Shown here piece after piece: positions 43,994 to 55,048 of a stretch of DNA of 64,000 bases. The stretch comes from Brachypodium distachyon (taxonomy: Eukaryota > Streptophyta > Magnoliopsida > Poales > Poaceae). The notes beneath the pieces were generated by a model. That model was not told the DNA's origin. It saw only the letters and a program-made list of their open reading frames with translations, and did no database searches. The stretch is taken from assembly GCF_000005505.3 (NCBI RefSeq), contig NC_016135.3, forward strand, positions 1,946,001 through 2,010,000. Direction: 5' to 3'. Each line of letters opens with the position of its first letter. Positions within the stretch are counted from its first letter, which is position 1. The position numbers and the translations under genes are program-made.

Positions 43994-44333
43994 CAAAAAT
44001 GATGTTAATGCCACTGACTCCATCTATGAACACCTTGGTCATCTCATAGCCTCCCACCTGAGCTTCGAGGACTAGTGCTGACTGTTCTGGCCTCGGAATC
44101 TGAGGTGGGTGATCTGCCCGCGAGAATGAAATGGCGACCTCGGACCAGTCGAGGTACTCTGGGGTGGCGGGTGGTACGGCCACAGCCAGATGAACTTGTC
44201 GAGTGATAACTTTTTTATGTCGGTTGGACAGCCTTCCTTTCTGTATCATGCAAATATTTCCCAAAGGCGCCGGATACGCATCAGCTGCGGCTGGTGGTTC
44301 TGATGGCTGTGACGCGGGCTGCGTGTGTTGCAC
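43989..44333 (-). pseudogene. Protease N-terminal part of Gypsy element 1, right of the nested insertion
   Basis: The minus-strand frame shows PEYLDWSEVAISFSRADHP and the active-site region VFIDGVSGIN, ending exactly at the target site of element 2. The family usually has Asp-Gly-Gly-Ser or Asp-Asn-Gly-Ala; here the third position is Val, so the active site is altered as well as split. The other half is at 30500-31035. Confidence 0.85.
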
Positions 44334-46239
44334 GGATCCGGAGAAATTTGGTGGCAGTAGAGGGGGTGGTGGTGCGTTGTGCAGCTCGAGTGGCGTGCGG
44401 TAGAGCCAAAGTATTGGGATTATTCCTCGTTGATTGCTGACCTGGCCCCCTCTGAAACTGGCTGCATGTGTCTTGCAACTCGTGGAAACGACGGCACTCG
44501 AACAGTGTGTGGCCGCACCTTATATTTCCATCAATATCCTTGGTAACATGGAAGGGGCAGGGAGATGACAGCTGTTGCGTCAACGACAAAGCAGGTTGCC
44601 CATCTCACCGCAACCTCCGAGGCTGCCACTGCTAGTTCTTGTTGTTGCCTTGGTAGTTACCGTGGTTACTTCTATCCCGGTGTGCTTCATGATTTCCGTC
44701 ACCTCGACCACCGCCATTACGGTCGAACTCTGCCGCTACGAACTCGGGAGCGTTAGGCTCCTGCTACTTTCGCTTCCTTCGTCTCTCGGTGTTGCAACCG
44801 TGTCCTCTCTCGGCTTCTTCATCATCGTTAGTCCATTGTGCTCATTTCGAATTGAATCTTCTCCATCCGCCCATTTATTTGCTATCTCCATCAGATCTGC
44901 AACCGTTTTTTGCCTGCTCCGTCCCAGTTCTTCCTTAAAAGTGACACGCTTCAACCCGCGTTTGAAGGCGTCGACTGCGCTTTCGTCTGATATTTCTTCT
45001 GCTCATTTTTTAGGGATGTCCATCGTTGTATGTACGATTGAATGGACTCACTCAACCTCTGAGTGCATGCACGGAGTTCCTCCAATGAAACTGGCCTTTT
45101 ATACGTTGCCCAAAATGTGCAGGTGAAAACTTGGTAGAGCTCGTCCCATGAGCCTATTTCGCCTTCTGGCAGACTAGCCAGCCATGTGCGAGCGTGCCCC
45201 TTGAGCTGCAATTGTAAACACTGCATGGCTGTGTTCTTCGTTCCTCGTTTTAGTCATACCATTGTGAGGTAATCTTCTAACCAAGCTCTCAGCTCCTGGG
45301 AGCCGTCAAACTTGATTGCACTCAACAATACTGAAAAATTATCGGGCATCTTCAAATTGCAAACACGTCAGCTAAAGCAGGCCGCGCCGCATCACGAGCA
45401 TCTCCTAGTACGGGGGTGTTGCGGCGGCGATTAGGCTGTTCTTCCAATCGTCGTCGTGGAGGAGTCGTGTGATTGTTTTGCCATGGGGAGGCGCCGTCCC
45501 TATGCCGTCGGGGCTCCATCTGGTTCGAGTTGGGGCCCATGAGGGCATTCTCGATGAGGCCTAAGACGGCCAAGACCTGCTTGTGAATTGCCGCCTTCGG
45601 GTCGTCATCAGGTGGCATAGTGGATAGGAGGTACGTGTTTCCAGCGACCACAGCTCCTTGTGGCGTCCGAGGAAGCAGCTCTCCCTAGGTATTGACTGTC
45701 ATCAATTCATCATCCATAGTGCGTGTCATGCCGATGCGATCTTGCTCAAGGATATTGTTCAACCGAGATTGATAGCGCGGTGCTCAGTATCTAGGGGTGC
45801 TCCGGGAGCAGGCACTGCGACTCTGCACTGAGAGTTGTCTGCGAGCACTCGAGGCGTCGGCGACCTCTCTCCGCCGTTGGAGCTCCGTCTGCTCTTCTCG
45901 CAGTCGAGCATGCGTAGTGTCTAGCGCATGGTGATATGCCATCATCTCGTTGCGCGTGGCGTTTGCTGGTAAAGGGTTAGTGCCATTAAGAGCGGCCTCA
46001 ACCCGAGCTTCTTCTTCCGGCGTGAGAATGATTGTTGGGCGATCATTGGTCACGTCTCTGGCGCGTGCCTTGGCGAAGATGGTTCTGCCGGCGCGGTGTC
46101 CGTCTCCACTGCTCTCGCCTACTTCTGCCACGAAGATCTGTGCCAAGGTCATGCGAGGGATCGCAATTGCGTCAGTGGGATTGATTGCTACACTCGAACA
46201 GGTACTGACGCTGTATGGAGTGGGATCTTCAGCGAACAC
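44281..46239 (-). pseudogene. gag of Gypsy element 1
   Basis: Frames at 45784-46239 (RPTIILTPEEEARVEAALNG, MMAYHHALDTTHARLREEQ), 45352-45651, 44951-45226 (LQLKGHARTWLASLPEGEIG, SWDELYQVF) and 44736-44954 give the N-terminus and capsid. CPFHVTKDIDGNIRCGHTLF at 44281-44589 is the Cys/His region before the protease. Stops and frameshifts separate the pieces. The order along the minus strand is correct for one gag gene. Confidence 0.8.
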
Positions 46240-46557
46240 CGAGTGGTGCGAATAATTCCTGTTTCACCCAACGAACGCATCGGGGGTGAAGGATCAGTCG
46301 GTGACGCCACCAGGGAATCGCAGATCTGTCCTGTCGGTGACAGATCTGTAAAGCTGATAATTCCTTCGTGACTGACTCGGAGGCCAAAACCTCCGAACGA
46401 CAGCTCTAGGAGACCGCAAAGACTGTGGAAAGCGGAGCGCAATGCCGGCGGGTGAGCTGAGAAGCTCAAGGACCCGAAGCGGATCGGCTCCTCCGTGGTT
46501 GATGTGTTGTGGATTGAGAACTGCATGGTCAAGAAGATCGTAGATCTGATGCACTTC

Positions 46558-46576
46558 TTCCCCACGATCGGCGCCA
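46558..46576 (-). other. Primer-binding site of element 1
   Basis: On the minus strand TGGCGCCGATCGTGGGGAA begins one base after the LTR end. TGGCGCC followed by a GTGGGG block is the common primer-site form of plant Gypsy elements (tRNA-Lys-like). It fixes the inner border of the LTR. Confidence 0.85.
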
Positions 46577-46577
46577 A

Positions 46578-47053
46578 TGACGAGGGGCTACCTCGGCAAT
46601 ACACTGCTTCGAGGGTTTTCGACTGAAGGAGAGCACGGGGTGCACAAGCGATCTTGTTGACTAACACGAACTAGGGGAGTCGCAAGATTTACCCAGGTTC
46701 AGGACCCTCGGAAGGTAATACTCCTACGTCCTGCTTTTGGTGTATTGTATTGATCGAGATTACAGAGAGGTTATGAAGCTATGGTGCGCAGATGAATCTG
46801 GCGTGTGTGTAGAGATTACCCATTCCCGACTCCCCTTCTAGCCTTTATATATTGGCGGCTAGGTCTCGAACGTGATAATCGGGAAGGTTACAATCAAATC
46901 AGTTTATTCTAGTACGAAAAGATTATATTCCTTGACTTGAGCCGCACTTTGAGAACTCGACCGGCATATATTTGATGGGCCTTCGTGTCGACCCCCTGTT
47001 GGGCTGTATCGGGTATATGATGGTTGAGAACTCGAATGGTCGTTCCCTCGTCA
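46578..47053 (-). repeat. 5' LTR of element 1, 476 bp
   Basis: It starts TGACGAGGG and ends CCCTCGTCA, a perfect 9-bp terminal inverted repeat, next to the primer-binding site. It carries the shared block TTTACCCAGGTTCAGG...CTACGTCCTGC at 46689-46736 and TTTATATATTGG near 46855. No second copy exists in the window. ATGGT (47054-47058) would be its target duplication, but the left partner has been lost. Confidence 0.88.
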
Positions 47054-48570
47054 ATGGTACCGTTTCTCACAGAAGTAATGGTTTCATCTCTTTTCCTTGA
47101 TTTTCTCTGACACGTCGCCGATTTACTGATGTATCACAGAGTTAGTAACTGCCTAATTGAACTGTTGGAGATGCCATAATATTGCTCTGTGGGCGCAGTA
47201 TCTTGGCGTGCGACACTTTGGGATCATCAGAATAATAATCATTTCTTGGAACCAATAAGACACGACAACAAACAACGAATAAACACACAGCAAGGACAAG
47301 ACAAAGTTAGTACCACTAGCAATTGACTATATCGAAACAACAGTGGTGATCACGACCAGCAGTATATACTTTTACCCAAAGTAGTACAGTACGTCATTTC
47401 TTAAAAATAAAAAGTACTAGGAACGTCATGCCGTAGTACTGTTCACAGTGGATGAGAGTTGCGGATGCAGACGTGCCAGTTGTCGGAAAGCAACACGCCC
47501 AAACACGCGAACTCGAGCCGCCGCGCCCAAGGAGAGGAGGCCCCGCAACGCGCTTTTAACGCTGCGGCCACGTCCGATGGGCCCCGTATCCAGCACTTCC
47601 TCTTCTTCGAGCAAGTTTAATAGTTCTATCTCCAAGCCATTCCATGTCAGCAAAAACACATCGGAAGAAGCAAGAAAGGATGGAAGAGAATGATGCGGCC
47701 TGTTTTTGAGGCGTCCGGCTGTAGCACACAACACGAGAAGGAAAAGCTAGCATGCAGCCCGGTGCTGGCTGCAAGCGGGGGCTTCTTTTCTTCCTCTCAA
47801 TTTTTTTACAGCAGATCCGTTTTCTCATTGGTTAAGTACATGCAAGCATTAAATGACAAAAATTCAATAAAGCCATCTAGTAGCCAGCCTATAATACCAA
47901 TGCATATTTACGATGAGTTTAGGTGACGTGTCAAGAGTATAAAGCCAGCTTATTATTCTTGCTCTTCTGGAGGGCCTGCACGCAATGCCGGCCAGGACCA
48001 AACAGCGCTGCTCTCTGCTTTATCCCTAGCACTGCACGGGCCCCAGGAGACAGGGACAGTTTTTTCTAGTTCATACTGTATTTTTAGCGCTTCCTACTGT
48101 AGTTTTTATTTTTATTTTACTGGTAATGTCTTTCTAGTTTTCGATTTCCAAAGCTCATTTGTTTGACTTTTCTTTTCGGATAGGTGCGCACACGTACACC
48201 GCATCCACGTATACGGGCGTGTACATCTCTGTGATAAGCATGTCAGAATAGAACTACTTCCACCGTAGTTTGCACTAAAACAACGACAAGTATTTAGAAA
48301 CGAAAAGAGTACTTAGTTAAATCCATGATTTTCCTTTTTTTAACAATGATTTTATCTTATATCTCATGGCATGTGGAACAAAAGGTTTTTTTTAACTCGT
48401 CGGAGTACTCTTTTTTCCCTCCAGTTTTCTATCAAAGGATTGAACTTGATTAGGCAGGTTGCACCACGGCCAGTCTTACCAGCAGGTATGGCTCAATTCG
48501 CAACTTGACTGTTGGAAGTATTGCAGAAAGAGTCGAGTAATAAATCCTTAAGCCATGTTCGCAAGATCAA

Positions 48571-49300
48571 GAAGTTTTTTTTTCGAGAAGGTCAAGACCA
48601 TATATTAAAATTAACTAACCCCTGTAGAACCATCTCTAAAGTAAAAAAAAAACACGCAAGTTTTTGTAGGTAAATGTCGTTGTTTTCCTCATGCACTCAC
48701 CGGTGGCGTGCCGTGAGCAAAGTTCGATGCTGCCTTTGGACCTCCGAACCACCTCGGAGCCAGGAAACCGTTCTTGATGTAGCAGCCGGGAAGTAGCCAG
48801 TCGAAGCCAGAAGACGCCGGCGACAGCGATCTAAGAAACAGACCACCGTCCTGAAGAAGAAAACGATGAAGAGAGTTGGATGACCATCCCAGATCCGTGA
48901 GAGTTGGATGACCATTCCAGATCCGGCCAGACGGATCCAAGAAGATCTGGCCTCAATAACTCCATGATGAGCTCGAAGCTGGCCGAGTCTCATCGGTTGG
49001 AAAAAGAACCAATAAACCGATACGCGTAAACGACCTGCAAAGCAGAAACACATAACCAGATCTACCACTCCAGAAGAGTAGCGACCACCCGTCCCGCACT
49101 CCTCAACGCCACCGGCAGGATCGCCGTTGACGAGGTGGACAAGGAGTCAGGGAAACCTTATTCTTGACCCGCACAGTGCCGCCATCAACACCATAGCTCG
49201 GCTGCCGATTGACCAAACCCTAATTTTTAAGGACCTACGATAGCACCAAACGTAGAAGAAGCAGTGACGTCGTTTCCCGGCCGGCCGGCCGGCCGACGGG
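48571..49300 (-). mobile_element. Possible retroposon remnant with terminal oligo-T on the plus strand
   Basis: TTTTTTTTTCGAGAAGGTCA starts a block of about 700 bp rich in CCGGCG and GACGAGG text, ending near a GGCCGGCCGGCCGGCC run at 49277. A duplicated GAGAGTTGGATGACCAT(C/T)CC lies at 48872 and 48899. The layout resembles the block at 8590 and suggests an antisense poly-A-tailed element. No coding domain or target duplication is visible, so this is tentative. Confidence 0.3.
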
Positions 49301-49732
49301 AAATGAGATGGATCGGGAGTGGCCACTTGGAGGCGGCTAGGGATTTTTTCTATCGGGAGATGGAAGAAGTTGTTGATTTGTGGATCTGTGGTGTCTTCCG
49401 TTGGCATGACTATGGTTCTATGTTTTGTGCCCTGGTGATATTGTATGCCAAATCAGGCTTTTACCTGTAATTCTGCAACTGGTTAATTTTAGTTTTGTGT
49501 TTGTTCGCAGAAACTAGAATGTTGTAATAATTGCCGGCGGATTCACTAATGAATATCGGTAGGGAGACTCATTGTTTAAAAAAAAGGGCAACTTGACGAA
49601 CAAAATTGGTACTACTACATATTCCGAAATATGAGTATCAAAATTATATACATCCGAGGGCCAATTCGTGTACAACATAGCGCCCGCTATAGGCTGCGCC
49701 TGGTCATGTGTTACGTAGTGAATTTTCAAAAA

Positions 49733-49816
49733 CTCCCTCCGTTCCTAAATTATTGTCATTGTTTTATTTCAAATTTATACTAAACCAATGACAAGAATTT
49801 AAGAACAGAGGAAGTA
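49733..49816. mobile_element. Short Stowaway-like MITE
   Basis: CTCCCTCCGTTCCTAAATTATTGTCATTG at the left pairs with CAATGACAAGAATTTAAGAACAGAGGAAG at the right as an imperfect inverted repeat covering most of the element. TA borders the right side only, so the left border has mutated. Confidence 0.75.
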
Positions 49817-49862
49817 GATATTTCTACTAGCAACAGGGCTAAGTCACGATACCTTTAGCACA

Positions 49863-50099
49863 TACTCCCTCCGTCCGGATATGTAAGACCCGCACGGAGT
49901 TTTATGCCAAACTTTGACCAAAAATTACGTAAGTTATATGAATTTATTGTGACACAAAAGAGATATTGTTGGATTCGTATTGGAGAACTCTTTATAATGG
50001 TATAACTTTATATACATATCTTAAATGTTATTTGTATAATTGTTGGTTAAAAGTTTGGCACAAAATCCAATAGAGGCCTTATAAACCCGGACGGAAGTA
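49863..50099. mobile_element. Stowaway-type MITE, about 237 bp with TA duplications
   Basis: TA-CTCCCTCCGTCCGGATATG and CTTATAAACCCGGACGGAAG-TA form the terminal inverted repeat. Subterminal GCCAAACTTTGACC and AAAGTTTGGCAC continue the palindrome. The interior is AT-rich and non-coding. Confidence 0.85.
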
Positions 50100-51852
50100 G
50101 TAATAAAGTAGACAAATAAAGGCCATATGAAACCCTGAACTAGTAGACCAAGTAAAAGATCGGTATGGTCGACTAAAGGACGGAGGGTGAACATGCAACT
50201 AACAAATTTTAACATTTTCTTTTTTTTTTGAAAGATACAAAGCACTTAATCTTAAGGCTCACTAGATTTTCTAAAGTGAATGCAACCTTGGTATGAAGCG
50301 TAATAGCTGAAGTGATAGCCGGAGCAACAAGATAAACAATATAACTTGCAAGAATGTAAAGGGTTAAAAATGATACCACATGAGAGACGAAGATTTCTCC
50401 GGAGTTCCACCTTTTGGGATAGGTGTACGTCTCCGTTTTGGAGGAGTGCTCTACCACAAAGGTAGAGGCGCCACAAAGGCTCACTCTATTCTTCTCTCAC
50501 AACACCACAAAGGCGAGGTGAGCTCCACTAGTGGCTTTCTTGAGGGTGAAGGTCGGACCCTTATACTCTTGACCGGGGCACCACTCCACAACTCAATTGG
50601 AAGCTCCCAATCCAATCCTCGAGCTCGTCAACACTAAGGAGGAGCACGAGGCTACCGCTTTCGTCTAGGGTTCCCAACAACCCAAGAGAAATGAAATCCA
50701 CAAATCAAACAAGGAGAATCAACTTTTTGACTTGGTGAAACCCTAAATCTTAATCTTCTCTTCATATTCTCAAAGTATTGGCTTGGGAAATCAACTAGGG
50801 AGAGAGATCGAGGGAGATAAAGTTCTTGTGTTCTTGAGAGAGGAAATGGTGTTCTTGGCTTGAAGCTCGGGCAGGGGACTTGTTGGGGACGAAGGGGTAT
50901 ATAAATGGGGTTCGCAAAATCGAGCCGTTATGCAGTGAACAGTCTCAGGCCAGTACATCCGAAGAACCACCGAAACTTCCAGCGGACTAGAACTCGGAGG
51001 AGGCTAACCGAGAGCAGCCGGCGGTTCGGCGCGGAACTTCTGCCACCTAGGAAGCTGGAATCTCAGGAGCAAAAATTGAAGTTTGGTCTCTCCTCTCTCA
51101 ATTTGGGTAGGCTTTTTAGTGGGTGCAATATGTGTATTTGTGTTGTGAAATTGATTCACCCAGTACCTTCCCTTGTGGATTCCCTCTTAATAGTACACAT
51201 GTCCTACGACTCAAATCAAACTGAAAAAGCCGCTAACACCGCTACGCTTCTTTACATCTTGAGGGTTCACTTATCTTCTTGTGCCAAGTTATTTATAAGA
51301 TCTGAAATGCTTAGCACACAATTAGATATGACAACATGTTGTCATCACCACCAAAACCACTTCGGAGAGAAATGCCCTTTCACCAAGTCTGAAATGAACC
51401 CTAACTTTTAATTCTTGAAATCCCTGTCCTTGTTAATCCCGTCTAATCTCAACCTTTGGGAATCCCTGTCGCTTCGTATGCGCATAACTGTATCGACGCC
51501 TGCGTGTGCGTGGCGTTGGAGAAAATGAATACATCTAAATTTTTTTGGTTATGATATTTTTCTACTAAAATTGTCATAATCTAAGTTATCTTCTAGTTCA
51601 AATGTTCAATGGGTTTTTGGATAAAAATTCTGAGATTTGTGTATCTAGTCAACAGTCCCACTCTCACAAACAATATTGGGTTCCCGGAGGTTGGGATAGA
51701 TCGTTAATAACGATAGGGTGTTGATTTCAGGGATTGCGAAGTAAGTAGATATAGTTTGGACTCGTATCAAGAGAAATATTAAAAACGGACAAAGAAACAC
51801 AGCGCACCCGGCCATCTGGGCCTTTTGTTTCTACTTCTTCCGATCCATAATA

Positions 51853-52020
51853 AGTTGTTGAAGTATAAGTGGATTGCCTGGCTCAGATTGGTATTTTGGT
51901 TGTGTTGACTCACTTTCGATCCACGTTTATGCCCGCGAGAGGCACACTTGAGGGGGAGTGTTAAAGTATAAGTGAACTGTCTGATGCTTTCCATCAGATC
52001 GGTCTTTTAGTTTAGTTTGC
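51853..52020 (+). mobile_element. Copia-like remnant: polypurine tract and LTR starts
   Basis: CTTGAGGGGGAG-TGTTAAAGTATAAGTG near 51948-51975 has the form of a Copia polypurine tract followed by an LTR start. A related TGTTGAAGTATAAGTGGATT lies 100 bp upstream at 51855. Neither LTR can be followed to a CA end and no coding sequence is attached, so only a fragment remains. Confidence 0.4.
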
Positions 52021-52036
52021 TAGCGCATGAAGCTCT

Positions 52037-52106
52037 TCATAAGTGTCTCAGACTTACTACGACTTTTTACTAAATTAATATAAAATCTGAGACACTTAGT
52101 ATGCAT
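52037..52106. mobile_element. Hairpin MITE remnant
   Basis: ATAAGTGTCTCAGACTT and ATCTGAGACACTTAGTAT form an inverted repeat around a 30-bp AT-rich loop, like the inner part of a Stowaway element whose CTCCCTCC ends are missing. Confidence 0.5.
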
Positions 52107-52254
52107 CAGAGTACCGTATTGTCCTTTGCACTTCTGATTCAATAAACCCCCCTACTCTTACGAAAAATATAAGGACGGTCCAGATTACTCCGTACCCCTT
52201 AATAAAAAAAGGGCACGATGGACATTAAACAATATTTACTACTATCATTTTCGT

Positions 52255-52935
52255 ATGGCTTCGAACAACACTCGGCGTTTTCAATTTTTCCGGAGATTGC
52301 ACCGTTGGATCGTCATGAAATTTCATGCGATAGTAGTAGACACAATTCCACACAATCTCACCGAAGGGATCGACGAAAGATTTCTTGAGCCAGTGAAAAA
52401 CAGGCGAACAAGTCGGATGTTCGTGCTGTCCCGCACGGACTCAAGAATTCCAGACAGCACTCGGTGTTTCGAAGCTTTCCGAAGATTCCACCGTTGTATT
52501 GTGATGAAATTTCACATTCTAATAGTAGACAAAATTCCGCACAATCCCACTGAAGGGATCGGCGAAACACTTCTTGAGGCATCGGCAAACATGCGAACAA
52601 GTTGGATGTTTGTGCTGTTCCGCACGGTCGTGAGAAATCCGAACCATAATTGGTATTTTGAAGTTTTCCAGAGATTCCACTGTTGGATCGCAAATGAAAT
52701 TTCACATTGTGTTAGTAGATAAATTCCGCACAATTCCACCGAAGGGATCGTTCAAACATTGCTCAAATCAGCGGGAAACATGTGAACATTGTGCTATCAC
52801 ACACGGCCGCAAGAGGTATTTTGGATTTCACTGTTGGATCGTGATGAAATTTCACAGCGTTGTAGAAGGCACAATTCTGAACATTCTCACCGAAGGGATC
52901 ATCGAAAAAGTTCTTGAGGCAGTGGATACCTTTCG
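52255..52935. repeat. Tandem array of four diverged units, period about 189 bp
   Basis: The core GTTGGATCGTGATGAAATTTCAC (with variants) recurs at about 52303, 52492, 52681 and 52829, giving steps of 189, 189 and 149 bp. Each unit also holds CCGAAGGGATC and, in the first three, GCGAACAAGT.GGATGTT or a relative. Because 189 is a multiple of three, a 155-codon plus-strand frame (52255-52722) stays open with a 63-residue internal repeat. The frame has no known domain. A satellite-like or transposon-internal repeat is the simpler reading. Confidence 0.85.
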
Positions 52936-54096
52936 AGAGAGAAAGGAGGCAGAACGAAGGAAAGAGTAGGAAGAAGAAAGAAAACGTGAAAAGACTATCC
53001 TACACTTCTGAGTTTGAGGAAGGGGGTTGTATTGAGTTAGACCCCTTGTCTTTGTTCTTTCTCAGGTTTTTTCTTCTGTCCTGTCCTGTCCTGCGTCGGA
53101 TGACCCGTATGCCGGTATGAGCAGGTGCGAAGTGCGGATTTGCTGAACAGGAGTGGCCGTCATTCCGTCAATGACATTGGGAAAATCTGGTCCATCCGGT
53201 GTAGACTTGGGTTACCTCGGGCCGGCCAGCATAAAAATCCCAAGACCGGGGCCGTCTAGTATGAGGCCCGAAAAAATGACTCTTTTTTTTATTAAAAGAA
53301 TTATTAACTGGATAAAAAATGATTTTTATATCTATATTTTTAGAATTTTTTTTGTCTTTAATCCATATCGGATTTCAGGCCGGGCTTCGGGCGGAAACTG
53401 TCCGGGATTAGTGTCTACTGTCAACATAGCGTAGGATTAGCGTCAGCTACTAGGTGCGCCGGGTCACGTGACACGTTATCACTAGATGAACTGGCAGGTG
53501 TCCTGCGTTTGCTACTTTGCTTTGCAATAAGAAGGCCTAGTAGACAACAGTTACAAACAACACCACCATAACAGTCCGTCAAAACACCACCAAAACAAAA
53601 GATCCGATACTATAGTACAAAAGTGTGTAGCTCGGCTGTACCACAATAAACTAGGCTAGCTATATCTCCCCATATAGCTCTCTCGAATTGGCTGAGTCAC
53701 GGCGCTAGAGGCGTAGGGAGTAGATTCACCAAGGATTGAAGTCAAACAATTTCGCCAGAATGTACACACACTATAGTGATATCTTATTCTAAAGATCCCG
53801 TCACAAGAAATTCAATTCATAAACACAGATCACAGTTTGGAAGTAGGGTTTAAAAGTCTCTGCATTTTGGATGCTTGATTTCGTAAAGACGTGCAAAGGA
53901 CAGTCACCAAAGATTAAAAAAGGGGCACACAAACAAGCGCACCTGGGCCTTTTTGTTTCTAGTGTATTTCCTTTGTTTCTACGACTGATTGATGGTGGCG
54001 AGTGCATTCGGTACACTTGCGAGACACGCATGATCATCTTATTCTTTTTCTATCGTTTCAAGAATACATAATACTACCCCGTAATATAGCTTTTAA

Positions 54097-54142
54097 CAGA
54101 TTTACAAGTGAAGTTTTTTTTACAACAAGATTTACAAGTGAA
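54097..54142. repeat. Short tandem duplication
   Basis: AGATTTACAAGTGAAG occurs twice, separated by TTTTTTTTACAACA. It looks like a recent small duplication in AT-rich intergenic DNA. Confidence 0.75.
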
Positions 54143-55048
54143 GAATAACTTTCTGATGAATGTGTCATTTCCTTTAGTCAAGGCGAAGAAGCATCTACCA
54201 TTGTGTCGACAGATTATGTACATAGGTGTAGACATATGGCCTATTAGTATCCAAAATAAATAAATAAACGGAATATACTACCCCCTAGTTAAAATAAGAG
54301 TAAATATCATAAAAACCACTAATTTCTGACGAACTGTGTCACATAATTACACATTTTCGTTTTCTTTTCACTTAACCCGTATTCTTGGACTAAATCGTAT
54401 CGCAAAACCCACAATTTCTCTGTCAACGCTGCAAAAAGGGAACTGCCATGGGGGGGCCGGCCTCTAAAAATGAAATCTGGCTTATCTTTGTTCGGTCGGG
54501 TCGGTTTTCTGCCTTGTTACGCCGGTTTGGCAGGTTCGGGCCGAGCGAGCCTGGCTCGATTCATTGCTCCGGCAAAGTGAAGCTCGTGAGCCCAAGAACA
54601 ACATGTCACTGCCGTGTGGGCCATCTTTCCCGGTAGGCAGCGCGCAGCGAAACAACAACGGCAAGACAGAGTTGCAGGCACAGAGGATTGGAGAGCTAGC
54701 AGCAGCACGCCCATGGCACCATTACGGTTAGAGAGAGAAAGAGGACGTCGAGAGGTTGCCGCTGGCCAGAGTTGAGGACGGAGGAGGATGGCATCTGCTT
54801 GTTGAAGAGCACGACGCCACACATGGCAGCAAATTTCGTTTTAGAGGTCCACAGGTGGGTCTTCTACGACAGTTTTCTTGTTAGCAGCGTCGTTTTTCGA
54901 TACGGACGGGTTAAGTGAAAAGAAAAAAACGGGAGGTTTTAAAATAAAGCGCAAGCAGCAGCGACACAGATCGAATAAACCCCTTCATCCGTCAGCCCCT
55001 CTTGCACTTCTCTGATTTCCTTATCAAAGAACCCTCTTGATCTCTCCC

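Larger units (their letters stand above)
21880..47053 (-). mobile_element. Tat-lineage Ty3/Gypsy retrotransposon (element 1), 3'-truncated and split by element 2
   Basis: gag-pol reads on the minus strand. The 5' LTR is at the right (46578-47053), then PBS, gag (46239-44281), and a protease region interrupted by element 2 (31036-43988). RT, RNase H, an extra RNase H and integrase follow (31030-27261), then an antisense extra ORF on the plus strand (21880-26662). The order pol, antisense ORF, 3' LTR and the second, archaeal-like RNase H are marks of the Tat group. The left end stops inside the extra ORF, so the 3' LTR and its target duplication are gone. Frameshifts, stops and altered catalytic residues show that it is inactive. 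Its own length without element 2 is about 12.2 kb. Confidence 0.88.
47059..55048. other. Repeat-rich intergenic region
   Basis: I find no gene with a recognisable domain in these 8 kb. The parts that can be named (MITEs at 49733 and 49863, a hairpin remnant at 52037, a Copia-like piece at 51853, a 189-bp array at 52255 and a retroposon-like block at 48571) are entered separately. A GC-rich patch at 47440-47600 gives open frames on both strands without a domain. 50370-51130 looks like part of a larger repeat (recurring CACCACAAAGGC and a TATAAATGGG box) that I cannot classify. 53000-55000 shows nothing definable apart from a short duplication at 54097-54142. Confidence 0.5.

Noticed and set aside
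43583..44023. Open frames inside the LTR of element 2
   Set aside because: LTRs are non-coding. The frames are Pro/Ala/Gly-rich and differ between the two LTR copies.
55037..55048. EXO70 copy 2 starting at 55037
   Set aside because: That codon is TTG. The in-frame ATG at 55049 has a good start context.
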